Shown here: positions 41,958-53,100 of the stretch, in pieces
How positions within the stretch are numbered: position 1 is the stretch's first letter
Layout of the letters: every line of letters begins with the position of its first letter
Assembly: GCA_012295275.1 (NCBI GenBank)
Contig: CM022666.1
Coordinates: forward strand, 9,701,002 to 9,765,001
Direction: 5' to 3'
DNA length: 64,000 nt
Source: Chrysomallon squamiferum
Lineage: Eukaryota > Mollusca > Gastropoda > Neomphalida > Peltospiridae
Program-made: the position numbers and the translations under genes
Notes under the pieces: model-generated
Seen by the model: only the letters and a program-made list of their open reading frames with translations
Databases searched by the model: none
What the model was told of the DNA's origin: nothing

Positions 41958-44331
41958 TGTCAAATCACCCAATTGGTTAAACCCGACTGTCTCAGATTTT
42001 GATAAAACTTGGTATAGTTGTTGACTGGGATCCCACAGCACTAAAACTGAAATTTTAGGCCAATCGGACCAGTGGTGTGGGAGATATGGCCCCCTGAATT
42101 TTGAGATTTTCAGTTTGGAGAATGTTGGTGTACACTGACCTTTTGACCTTTGTTATGACCTTGTGAACATGTGACCATGAGATGACCTTTCTTGAAATTT
42201 AATCTCCCACATGTTAACTAAAACATAAAAGTTTCAGAGGTGTAATCTTTTTTTGTTTAGCCACAATATAGATTTAAAAAATACATACCTGCATGGATGA
42301 TTGATACAATGCATTACAATGTACATTTTCTACATGTATACACTTCTCTGAGACCAAAAACTCATCTTTGGAGTCAAAATCCATCTGACATGTCTGATGG
42401 AATGCCTGAAGGATATGAAAAGATGCCAAATGGCATGAGATGTTATACACAATCAGGCCCAAAGGATTAACAGGAAGTGTGGTTTCAGGCATGTCAGGAA
42501 CTCCTTGAAATCCCCTGGTGAAAACCCCATTGAGCACATGGCAATTAGAAGTTTCTACTACTAATTCTTCTACTACTCTGTCTATTCCCACTACCTTTTG
42601 TTCCTAACTATTTCTACTTATACTACATCTTCTTCTACTGACACTATTATCAGTGATGCTACAACATTCGGTACTAGTAGTTACTTCTATTACTATTATA
42701 ACTCCCATCAGGCTCCTGTTATTACTTGCACCTCTACTACTACTACTACCACCACTGGTATTACTTTTACCACCACCAGTACTTCCACCATTACTAATGT
42801 TACTAATGGTGCTGTTACTACTTTTATTATTAGAACAACTACTACTGTCACCATTATTGCCACTACTGCTTCTTTTATTATCACAAATACTGTTACTACG
42901 TCTACTAGTACTAGAATCACCATTATATCAACAGCTACTACAATAGATATTTCTTATTTTGCTACTTCTACTGACACTACTTCTTCTACTATTAGCAATT
43001 AATCCTACTACTTCTTTTAGTACTACTAATTATACTAACACTCCCTCCACATTACTATTATATCTCCTACTACCTATTGCTACTACATCTAAGAGACTAC
43101 TTCCACGATTTATACTGCTACTTGTAGCATTAATATTGATATCATCATCATCATCATCATCATTATTATTATTATTACTGGCAGTATAAGTAATAATACT
43201 AGTACTACTAGAATACAAATAGTTCAATGGGATTACAACACTGATACTTCTACAACAACAACTTTTAATATTATTACTTCAACTACCATTACATCTAATA
43301 TAAGAATAGTAGTACATTTACTAGTACTATGACTGCTATATTTTAAAGTAATACAGTGATTATGCCTGAGATAAAACTAGTCTGAAGATCAATTCAGTTC
43401 ACTGCATTATTTCATGACACTGATGGCTGTGCTGGACCATATAAAAATAAGAACAAATTTGTTAACCTGTGCCATCATGAAGAGCACTTTGAGTTGGAAG
43501 GTGAACTTTTTTGAAACAAGCCATGGGAAAAGTGCCTGTAATGGAATTGGGGGGAATGTGTAGAAGTTGCTGACAAAGGCCAGTTTGCAGTGTCCCTACA
43601 CAGACCCAGTTCTGACCAGTGAGCCTATCATGGACTTCTGCATCAAAAGTATTCCAGGTATTTACTTTTTCAACATCACACCAGAACACATAGCAAAGCA
43701 TGAGTTGGAACTACAAGGGAGGTTTCAAGTGGCTAAAACGGTCAAGGCAACACAGCAATTTTACCGGTTAGTTCCAGTGTCTATGTCAAAGATGCATGCC
43801 TACAAGCTGAACCTGCAGAGTGACCCACCAGAACTAGTATCTGTCCAGGACTCTGAGGATGATATGACAGAGTTACCAGAGGAGCCAAGAAGCAAAACTA
43901 TATTTGTTGTCTGTATGATGATGAGGCATGGGTTAAGCTAGTTGAGGACATTTTAGAAGAGCATGGAGACATCTTCATTCATTTCATGTACCCTCATGAA
44001 TTCCTAGCATCAGGAATTGGTCATTCATATTTTAGTTAATCAGATGTTAATGGCAGAAAAGGTGTTATTTTCATGGACATGCAATTTCTGAATGTATATT
44101 GCTGCTAAACAAAGATTATTACACCTCGAAAACTTTTATATGTTTTAGTTAACATGTGGTAGATTAAATGTCAAGGAAAGTCATCTCAAGGTCACGTGAT
44201 CCACAAGGTCAATTTCAACATCATAACAAAAGTCAGATTTGGTGCTATGGGAACCCAATCAACATGTATACCAAGTTTCATAAAAATCTGTGAAGGTCAG
44301 GTTTAAAAAAAATTGGGAGGGGTATTTGACA
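41958..44331. mobile_element. Dead DNA transposon with long terminal inverted repeats
   Basis: The left arm (41958-42270) and the right arm (about 44092-44331) are inverted copies: both have TGTCAAAT near the tip, AAAACTTGGTATA or AAACTTGGTATA, then CACATGTTAACTAAAACATA and a GxGGTGTAAT stretch. The left arm carries an extra segment. The total is about 2.4 kb. The inside keeps a decayed plus-strand coding segment near its right end and a trinucleotide expansion (42560-43330). The superfamily is unclear. Confidence 0.65.
43395..44039 (+). pseudogene. Decayed transposase-like gene inside the long-TIR element
   Basis: Translated fragments in order are DGCAGPYKNKNKFVNLCHHE, then after a frame change FFETSHGKSACNGIGGNV, a stop codon, KLLTKASLQ, and an open stretch at 43567-43941 (containing IPGIYFFNITPEHIAKHELE and GRFQVAKTVKATQQFYRLVP). 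After another shift comes YDDEAWVKLVEDILEEHGD with a final FIHFMYPH. The DGC..xYKNK and SHGKxxCxGIGGxVK strings recall DDE-type transposase-like proteins common in invertebrate genomes; this is from memory of the pattern, not a search. With at least two shifts and one internal stop it is inactive. Confidence 0.6.
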
Positions 44332-45632
44332 CAGAATGACCCTATACTAGTTACTACAGTGTTTATTTTAAATATTAATTTGGAATACTAGTTACTACAG
44401 TGCTTATACTCAATATTAATTTGTAATACTTGTTGCTACAAAAAACATTAATTTGTGTGTTAAGTACTTGTAAATGTTACTAATACAAACAATATACTTT
44501 GAAATGTAAAGAATATACAAAGGTTAAATAATAAGGATTAAGACTAGTTTAAACTACTTTAATATATATATAATGTTTTGTTTATAATATATTGCAAAAA
44601 TAATATAATAAAAAATCATAAAATATAAAAAATATTAATAATAATAATAAAAAACTAACTAATTAATAATTAATTAATTAATTAATACTAATACTAATAC
44701 TAATACTAATAATAATAATAATAATAATAATAAAATAGATATGTGAAACAAAAAAGTAAAATATTGAATACATTTTGCACCAGTTTATAGGATAACAATA
44801 ATTAAAAAAATATTAACAGTGAACACATCAGTCAGTGACAATGTCAAAAACAATTTTAGAAATCATTTTAAAATGATAATAAATTGAAACATTAGTACAA
44901 GAACAAAAATAAAAAAGCAAAATGTCTTAGAACACTAGAAAGATGAAAATAATTATAGAGCATTTCAGTTAAAATTAATTTGCAAACATTAAAAAAAAAA
45001 AAAAAAATATTATTTTAAAAGTGACCCCTAACATCAAATCATGTCTTAAGTCACAACTATTTTTCAAAACAGCACTGAAAAATGAACTTTTTTATTATGA
45101 GATTCTAATGACCTCACCAGAAAAAAATTGCAAATTTATAATATTAACGATACTTTAGAAGGTATTTTTTAAACCCTAGACTGAAGAAGTTACTGAATTT
45201 CCAAGAATACCTATCTTTATTTCATATATACTTAAGATGACTTTTTAAGTATTTCAGCTATGGAGACAGCAGTGGTATGAAAATGAAGTTTATAAAGCAA
45301 AGAATATGAAAATTTGCATAATTTAATAACTCTTAAAATGTGACTTAATACTTCATTTGATGTATGCAGTCACAAACTGTCATGAGATCTGATAGATTAA
45401 CCCTGTACCTACAAAATGACAACAATCTCTAATCCAGAGTCACAGGTCACTGCTATGGAAACATGTTTAAATGGAAGACCTGATTTGTATTTTTAATTAA
45501 AGGAAGCGATACACAACCCAAATATGTTATGCTTCAGTACTGAAAGAATCTGAAATATCCCTCATAGTGATAACCTTTTTTTTTGAAATTCTGTCCCCAT
45601 AATTTACAACTCTCTTTGAGGATATTAATAAT

Positions 45633-46142
45633 TCAAGGATCTTGACTTGACTGAACTTTCTTCAGAGGTATTTCATCCATGGCAGACTGTTTCTTCAGTA
45701 TCCTGTGCTTGCTCGTACTCTCGGTGGGTCTGGCATCAGTATCATCCTTACCCTCATCAGAAATCAGTGGGGACCCCTCTGTTTCCTCCTTTTCCTCAAA
45801 AACTGCATCCAGTGGGGTGGTCGGACTATGAGATGTTCCCTTCTGTGTTTCATCAATAATAATCTGTGTGTCAGTTTCAGGTATGAAAGCACCGTGCCTT
45901 GATGTTTTACCCAGATCAAAAGTTATTGCCCGGTCCTTTGCATCAAGATTTCTTTTAGTCACTGATCTCTCCTTACACATCTCACTGTCTGAGTCAGACC
46001 ATGACCTTCGTTTTCGGGTAATATCCTGAAGTGGTATGGCATGTTGCAGACGCAGATTGCGTTTTGCCTTTGCCTGGATGTTGCTGAGCATGCTGTTGTG
46101 ATCCTCAGAGACGAGGTCTCTGTCATACATACTGTGTAGCAG
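45633..46142 (-). CDS. Exchanger exon 22 (C-terminal tail and stop)
   Basis: Residues 641-809 plus TGA. It begins LLHSMYDRDLVSED, then a basic block (QAKAKRNLRLQHAIPL, TRKRRSWSDSD) and an acidic block (EEKEETEGSPLISDEGKDD). The basic/Ser pattern offers sites for basophilic kinases, as NHE tails usually do. The acceptor is TTTTTCAG. Confidence 0.9.
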   Translation of the reverse strand: MLHSMYDRDLVSEDHNSMLSNIQAKAKRNLRLQHAIPLQDITRKRRSWSDSDSEMCKERSVTKRNLDAKDRAITFDLGKTSRHGAFIPETDTQIIIDETQKGTSHSPTTPLDAVFEEKEETEGSPLISDEGKDDTDARPTESTSKHRILKKQSAMDEIPLKKVQSSQDP

Positions 46143-46522
46143 CTGAAAAAGAAGATAAACATGTTTAAATTTGTAATAAACTGTATAAAACAGTTATGGA
46201 TATTTTCAAGAGTGAACTGATAATACTTTTCCAATGGAACTGAATCACTGTTATGAGAGAGAGACAGATGGTGTTTCTACTGAAACAAATCTACTGATTC
46301 AAAGTTTATAAAGGTACAAATCTGCTGACTGAACTGTACACACCAATCTACTGGAGGTCTGGGATGTCAGAAGATGGCGCAGTCCTTTAGCATCTATATT
46401 ATGATCAAATTTCTGAGGTCTTCTTAACGTTACAGGCTCTGAAAATTAATAATAAAACATTATTTTATTTTACATTGTTACTACTGTTATTGTTATTGTT
46501 GTTGTTGTTGCTGATATTGTTG

Positions 46523-46555
<33 letters not shown>

Positions 46556-47299
46556 TTATTATTATTATTATTGTTTAATTTATACTTTCAGTTTTATTAT
46601 TTAAACAACATGCACAAAAATACACACATGTATAAACCAACACATACACAAAAACAAACAGCCATATAGGGATATATATATGTGTGTGTGTATATACATA
46701 CTGACACAGACACATGCACTCAAACATAGACACATATATCTACATATACACATGAATACACACAAAAAACAAATATATACACACACACATACATACATGT
46801 ACACACACTGACAAACCACACATACACAAATATATTTAGACACAAAAGGTTAGATTGTGAAATAACTCACCAACTGTGAAGTCATTGTCAGCAGACCCAG
46901 TCTCTTCAGTGTCAGGTGGAATCAATGTATTGTTGTCAAGTGGAGACAAGTATGTTTCCGTGGTAACGTGAGGTCTTAAAACAGCACCAACACAACTTAT
47001 CTTTAGTATTTATTTTTATACAGTCACACAGACAGACAGACAGATAGATATCTTCTTACACTTGTTTTGTTTTTGTTTTCAGGGTTAAGAAGAGATAGAA
47101 ATTATAGAAGAAAAGGATATAGAAAAACTGACAAACAGACAAATAGAGAGACAGATGAATAGACAAACAGACACACAAGCTATAAAGAGGAAACGAATCT
47201 ATAGATATATTATAAACAGACAAACAGATAGAAAGAGAGGCATAGAGACAAAAAGAAAACAAGACAGTTATTTAATAATAATAACAATAAAAATAATAA

Positions 47300-47330
<31 letters not shown>

Positions 47331-49867
47331 AATTAAAAACTTACATATTGGATGATGGTGGTAAAGATTTTACTCCACTGAGCTTTAAATAGCGATAATG
47401 TTCTCTGTAAATAAACATACACAGTATTATGTGTTCATCTGTTTTGTGTCTGTATTTCTGTGTGTGTATGTATGTATGTATGTATGTATGTATGTATGTG
47501 TGTGTTTATGTGAATTACATGAAGTCATTATCTATTAATAATAAAAAAACAAATTTCTAAAACTTACTTCAGCAGTATTTTGTAAATAATATAAAAAAAA
47601 TTCTAAAACTTACTTCAGAACTATTTTGTCAATAATATAATTTTTTTTACTAAAACTTACTTGAGCACTATTTTGCAAATAATATTAATTTTTTTTACAA
47701 AATACTTACTTGTGCACTATTTTGTAAATAATACAATTCTTTTTTTTACTAAAACTTACTTGAGCAGTATTTTGTAAATAATATAATTTCTTTTTTAGTA
47801 AACCTTACTTGAGCAGTATTTTGGAAATAATATATTCTTTTTTTTTTACTAAAACTTACTTAAGCATTATTTTGTTGTAGAAATCTTTCAGTTTTAAATC
47901 ACTTTTCTCTGGATTGTTTTGCAGCCAGTTTCGGATATATTTGTTTTCAAACTGCTCCAGAATTTCCTAGAATGTTTAAATTAATTTTTATTTTACATGC
48001 TTCTATGTAGATGAGCAACACCGTATAAAAATCAAAGTTTTATATTATTCAATTTTTAAAACTTGTAATAAAGAAGGAATAAGTTTAGAAATAACTTTTT
48101 AAAATGATTAAACAAACAAATGAATGAATAAATGAAAAAACAAATGAGGAAACAAATGAACAAACGAATAAATAAATGTTACATGACTTACTCTAAAATG
48201 ATTTCTTCCATGAAATCCAATAATATCTTCAATACCTGCCATTACATGATCAGTCACCTATGAAAAAAATTTAATTAGACCAGATATGAAAAAAGATAGA
48301 AAAAAAGAACAAAAGAAAGATGATGAAAGCAAGTAAAGAAGAAAGAAATAAAGAATACAAAAAAATGGAAGGAATAATGAATGAAAGAAGAAGAAAATAG
48401 AAAGAAGGATGTAAAAAAAGAACCAAAGAAAACAGAAAGAAAATGAAATAAATTATAATAATTTTAAGTAAAAACAAAATAACAATAATTTTCACATCTT
48501 ACATCAAATGTTTTCATAACTCACTGAAATGACAACTCTTTAGCTCACTAAGGATTATAATTATCTGCTCACTTTACTCACCTCTTTACTTAGATTGCCT
48601 TCTTAGACACCTATGAGTTAACAATTTGAGAATTAACTTTTTACTCATATGATGAATAAACCATAAAACACTTTACTAGCTGTGAGTACAATTATCTACT
48701 CACTTGAGACTTCAATTCACTTACTCACCTGAATATTAATTATTTACTCACAATAATTTATCTGAGGGTTCAGCTATGTAACTTGAAAAACATGAACTCT
48801 TTACTCACTATGAATGCAGTTATTTACTCACAGTGAGCACAACTGTTTACTCACCTCTGAGTTCAGTTCAATGTACATGGTCTGTGATTTCTCAGCTGCC
48901 AGTTTGACCTGGAAAAACCTCACTAATGGTTTGATTGTTGTACCCTGAATGAAAAAAAAAACCCACGTCTACCACTGGGCTTTGATCATGTTTCTTTGTG
49001 AAGAGACATTAACAAAGACGCAAACTTACTTTAGTGATATTACATTACATTACATTTTATTAAACTGTATTGTATTATATTGTATTGTATTATGTTGCAT
49101 TATATTGTATTGTACTGCTTTATGCTATGCTATGCTATGCTATAACTGTTATGCTCTGTTATTCTATGTTACATTATAGTTCATGTGGCAATAACAATCA
49201 GCTTTTACAATTTTATTCATTTATGATGTCATATAAAGTTAAAAAACAATTTTTTTTTTTTTTTTAAATCATCCTCTTTTTAAAAAAATCTCTTTTCAAT
49301 TTGCAGCATGTTTTAATTTTCAACAACAGGACAAGACATATCTGCATGTTTTACCTTAACTATATTCAACTGACCTGAATGAAAACTGTGAACATGATGA
49401 TGAAGAGGGTGGAAGTTACGAACATGTTCTTCATTGGAATTTCTTCCGAGTCCAGTAGAGCAACAAGAGAGAAGCAGACTGCACCTCGAAGACCACCATA
49501 TGACTGAATCAATTTAAATATAAATAATTTATTTTCAGTAATAAACAAAAAACAACAACAAATAAGTAAATAAATAAATAAACAAAGAATCAAATAAATA
49601 AATGAATAAATAAATAATCAAATATTTATATAAACAAACAAATAAAATTGATTTTAAATTAAATAAACAAACAAAGAAACAAACAACAACAAACAAATAA
49701 TAAACAGATACATCACTCAACAAATAAAAAGAAAACTGAAGCTACAATTAAGATTACAGAGGAAAGCGACTTACTATCATAAACTGTTCATCAAGTCCAA
49801 TCTTCCTCACTCTGTATCTGTCAAATCTGTTAATCAGAAATGACATTCCATACACAACTGAAATACA

Positions 49868-49898
<31 letters not shown>

Positions 49899-50120
49899 AG
49901 GAAGGTCATTCCATATGCAACTGAAATACAAACAGAAATATTAATAAATAAACAAACAAACAAACCAACAAATAAAAATAAATAACTATACAGAAATGTC
50001 ATTCCATATTCAACTAAAATTCAACAAAGCAAGCAAGTAAATAAGTAGTTAAGTAAGTAAATAAATAAACAAATAAATAACAGAAATGTCATTCCACCTA
50101 CTACTGAAAAACAAATAAGA

Positions 50121-50151
<31 letters not shown>

Positions 50152-53100
50152 GAAAGAATAATAGAAATGTCATCCCACACAGAATAATAAACAAATAAAA
50201 TTATATAATATACAGTTGCAATATACGCATCCATTTAACATACCAGCATACTTACTGATAAAGTGATACACTAGTCCACAGTCAAATATCTAACATACTA
50301 ACATATTTACTGACAAAGGAATACCTAGACAGAACAGTCCACAGTCTAAAGTCAAATATCTAACATACTAACATATTTACTGATAAAGGAATACCTAGAC
50401 AGAACAGTCCACAGTCTAAAGTCAAATATCTAACACACTAACATACTTACTGATAAAGCGATATACTAGACAGAACAGTCCACAGTCTAAAGTCAAATAT
50501 CTAACACACTAACATACTTACTGATAAAGCGATATACTAGACAGAACAGTCCACAGTGTAAAAGTCAAATATCTAACACACTAACATACTTACTGATAAA
50601 GCGATATACTAGACAGAACAGTCCACAGTGTAAAGTCAAATATCTAACATACTAACATATTTACTGATAAAGGAATACCTAGACAGAACAGTCCACAGTA
50701 TAAAGTCAAATATCTAACACACTAACATACTTACTGATAAAGCGATATACTAGACAGAACAGTCCACAGTGTAAAAGTCAAATATCTAACACACTAACAT
50801 ACTTACTGATAAAGCGATATACTAGACAGAACAGCACAGTCCACAGAGTGAAACCAGTGTGCCAAATGTGATCTTGTCTTACCAGAGCCAGACCAAGAAA
50901 AAGAAAAATGACAATTTCCGAAGCTGAACTGTAAAACAAAATTAATCAGTACGATACATGTTTGTATGTGTTGGCAATCACTTGTTTATTTGGGTGTATG
51001 TATGTGTATATCTGTGCATATCTGTATGTTGATTTATGTATATGTATGCGTGTGCATGTGTGTGTATGTGTAATGGAATTCCGATTGTTACATCCGCACT
51101 TTTTATTTTTATGCCATGGAATTGAAATTGTGTAACTAATTGTAACTACAATCATATCAGTGCTTTTCATTGTTGCTGCCAATTTTTCAATTCCATGGCA
51201 TTCTTATAAAAGGGCTGGCACTTGGTAATTAGGCAGCGAAGGTGAAGGCCAACATGAGAACTCAGTCAGGAGGGGAAATTAATGTTTTTGAATGACATTG
51301 TCTTTACGGACAAGTATCGTTAGCAACTGTCTATTCTTATTTTGATAGGGTGTAATGTGCAATTAACCTGTGTCAGTAACATTTATTATACTGAAAATTA
51401 TAATGGTTTAATCTGTCCTCCTTGCAGATTCTTATTTTGTCTTGGATTCCTGTCTGACCTTACTTGTAACATTAATCAAAATTACTTAAATGTATGTTTT
51501 ATGATTGTATAGTGTATTATTATCAAATCACCTGTATATCATAATTAAATAATTAACATGAACCTTAACTTGTGTTGTGTTTATTTCTCTAGTTAATAGA
51601 TAGACTTATTGATTTATATAGATTGCTGTCAAAAACACCTTGTTACCTTAGGCTGAGCCTTAATAAAACATTCATGATGTTTAATGGTGTGGACCCTGTA
51701 ACAGTGTGTGTGTCTGTATGCATGTATGCTTGTGTGTTTATGTGAGTGGATACATATTTGTTATTATTATTTATATATTCATGCAATGAAGAAGTGCAAA
51801 TTCATATATCTATATAATTAAGTTTACCCCTACCCTTACCAAACTACTGATATAAAACAAATGATGCCATTTCCCCAATTTATATTATTTGTACATAAAA
51901 GATGACACCTCCCTTCATCAGTACAGTCTTTAAGAACATAACAAATGATGCCTCATTCCTTCTGTACAGATACTTGCTTAACTGGTATTGCATGAATGAT
52001 ATTATGAAGATAGTTGTCCAATGTTAGTATAAGAAATAGATTAGTTGCACTCACCTGATAACTTTGGTAAAATATTTAACCGTGGTACGAGATTTGTCAC
52101 TTATGTTGTGGAAGGCATAGTGAACCTGAGTCAAACCACAACCAATTATACTGAAACAAATAGTGAGATGGTAACAGTAATTCTGAAACAAATAATGAGA
52201 CAGTAACAGTTATATTGAAACAATGAAACTGTAATAATACTGAAACAGATAGTGAGATGGTAACAATAATACTGAAATAAATAGTGGCAAGGTAATAATG
52301 ATACTGAAACAGGTAGTAAGATGGTATCAGTTATACTCAGATAGTGAGATGGTAACAATAATACTGAAATAAATAGTGAGATGATAACATTAAACTGAAA
52401 CTAATAGTGAGAAGGTGATAATAATACTGACATAGTTAGATGGTAACAATAATACTGAAATAATAGTGAGATAAAAACAGTCAAATTGAAACAAATATTG
52501 AGATAGTAACAATTATGCTGAAATAAATAGTGACAAGGTGATAATAATCCTGAAACAGGTAGTAAGATGGTATCAGTTATACTCAAATAGTGAGTTGTAA
52601 CAAGAATACTGAAATAACTAGTGAGATACTAATAATAATACCGAAACAAATAGTGAGATGCTAACAATAATACTGAAACAAATAGTGAGATGGTAACAGT
52701 AAACCTGAAACAAATAGTAACAGGGTGATAATAATACTGAAACAGTGAGATGATAATAATACTAAAATAAATAGATGGTAACAATGATGCTAAAAAAAAC
52801 ACAGTGTAATACTAACAGCTATACTGAAACAAATAGTGAGTTAGTAACAGTAATAGTGAAACAAAAAGTGAGATGGTAACAATAACATTGAAATTGGCAG
52901 TCAGATGATAACAATAATACTGTAGCAGTGAGATGATAATATGGAAACAGATGTTGAGATGGTAACAGTAAAGGTGAAACAGACAGTGAGATGGTAGCAA
53001 TAATACTGAAACAAACAATGAGATAGCAGAGATTTTACAAAAACAAATAGTGAAATGATAGAACAATACTGAAATGGTGAGATGGTAAGACAAATACTGA

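Larger units (their letters stand above)
38055..45632. other. Intergenic region between the guanylate cyclase and exchanger genes
   Basis: It holds (AGT)-type trinucleotide tracts (39370-39800, 42560-43330), GT/TA tracts (38820-39060), a minisatellite (40340-40690), (TCA)n (41277-41346) and a dead DNA transposon (41958-44331). The cyclase promoter should lie near 38055-38500 and the exchanger 3' UTR between about 45000 and 45632. No other gene was recognised. Confidence 0.6.

Noticed and set aside
42274-42591. 105-codon minus-strand frame inside the long-TIR element
   Set aside because: Possibly a piece of the element's coding region, but I could not recognise a domain or connect it to the decayed gene on the other strand, so I did not call it.
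42598-43002. Thr-rich and Leu-rich frames
   Set aside because: Trinucleotide expansion inside the dead transposon.
49754-50234. Frames with FIYLF repeats
   Set aside because: Translation of (TAAA)n runs between copies of the exon-14 acceptor.
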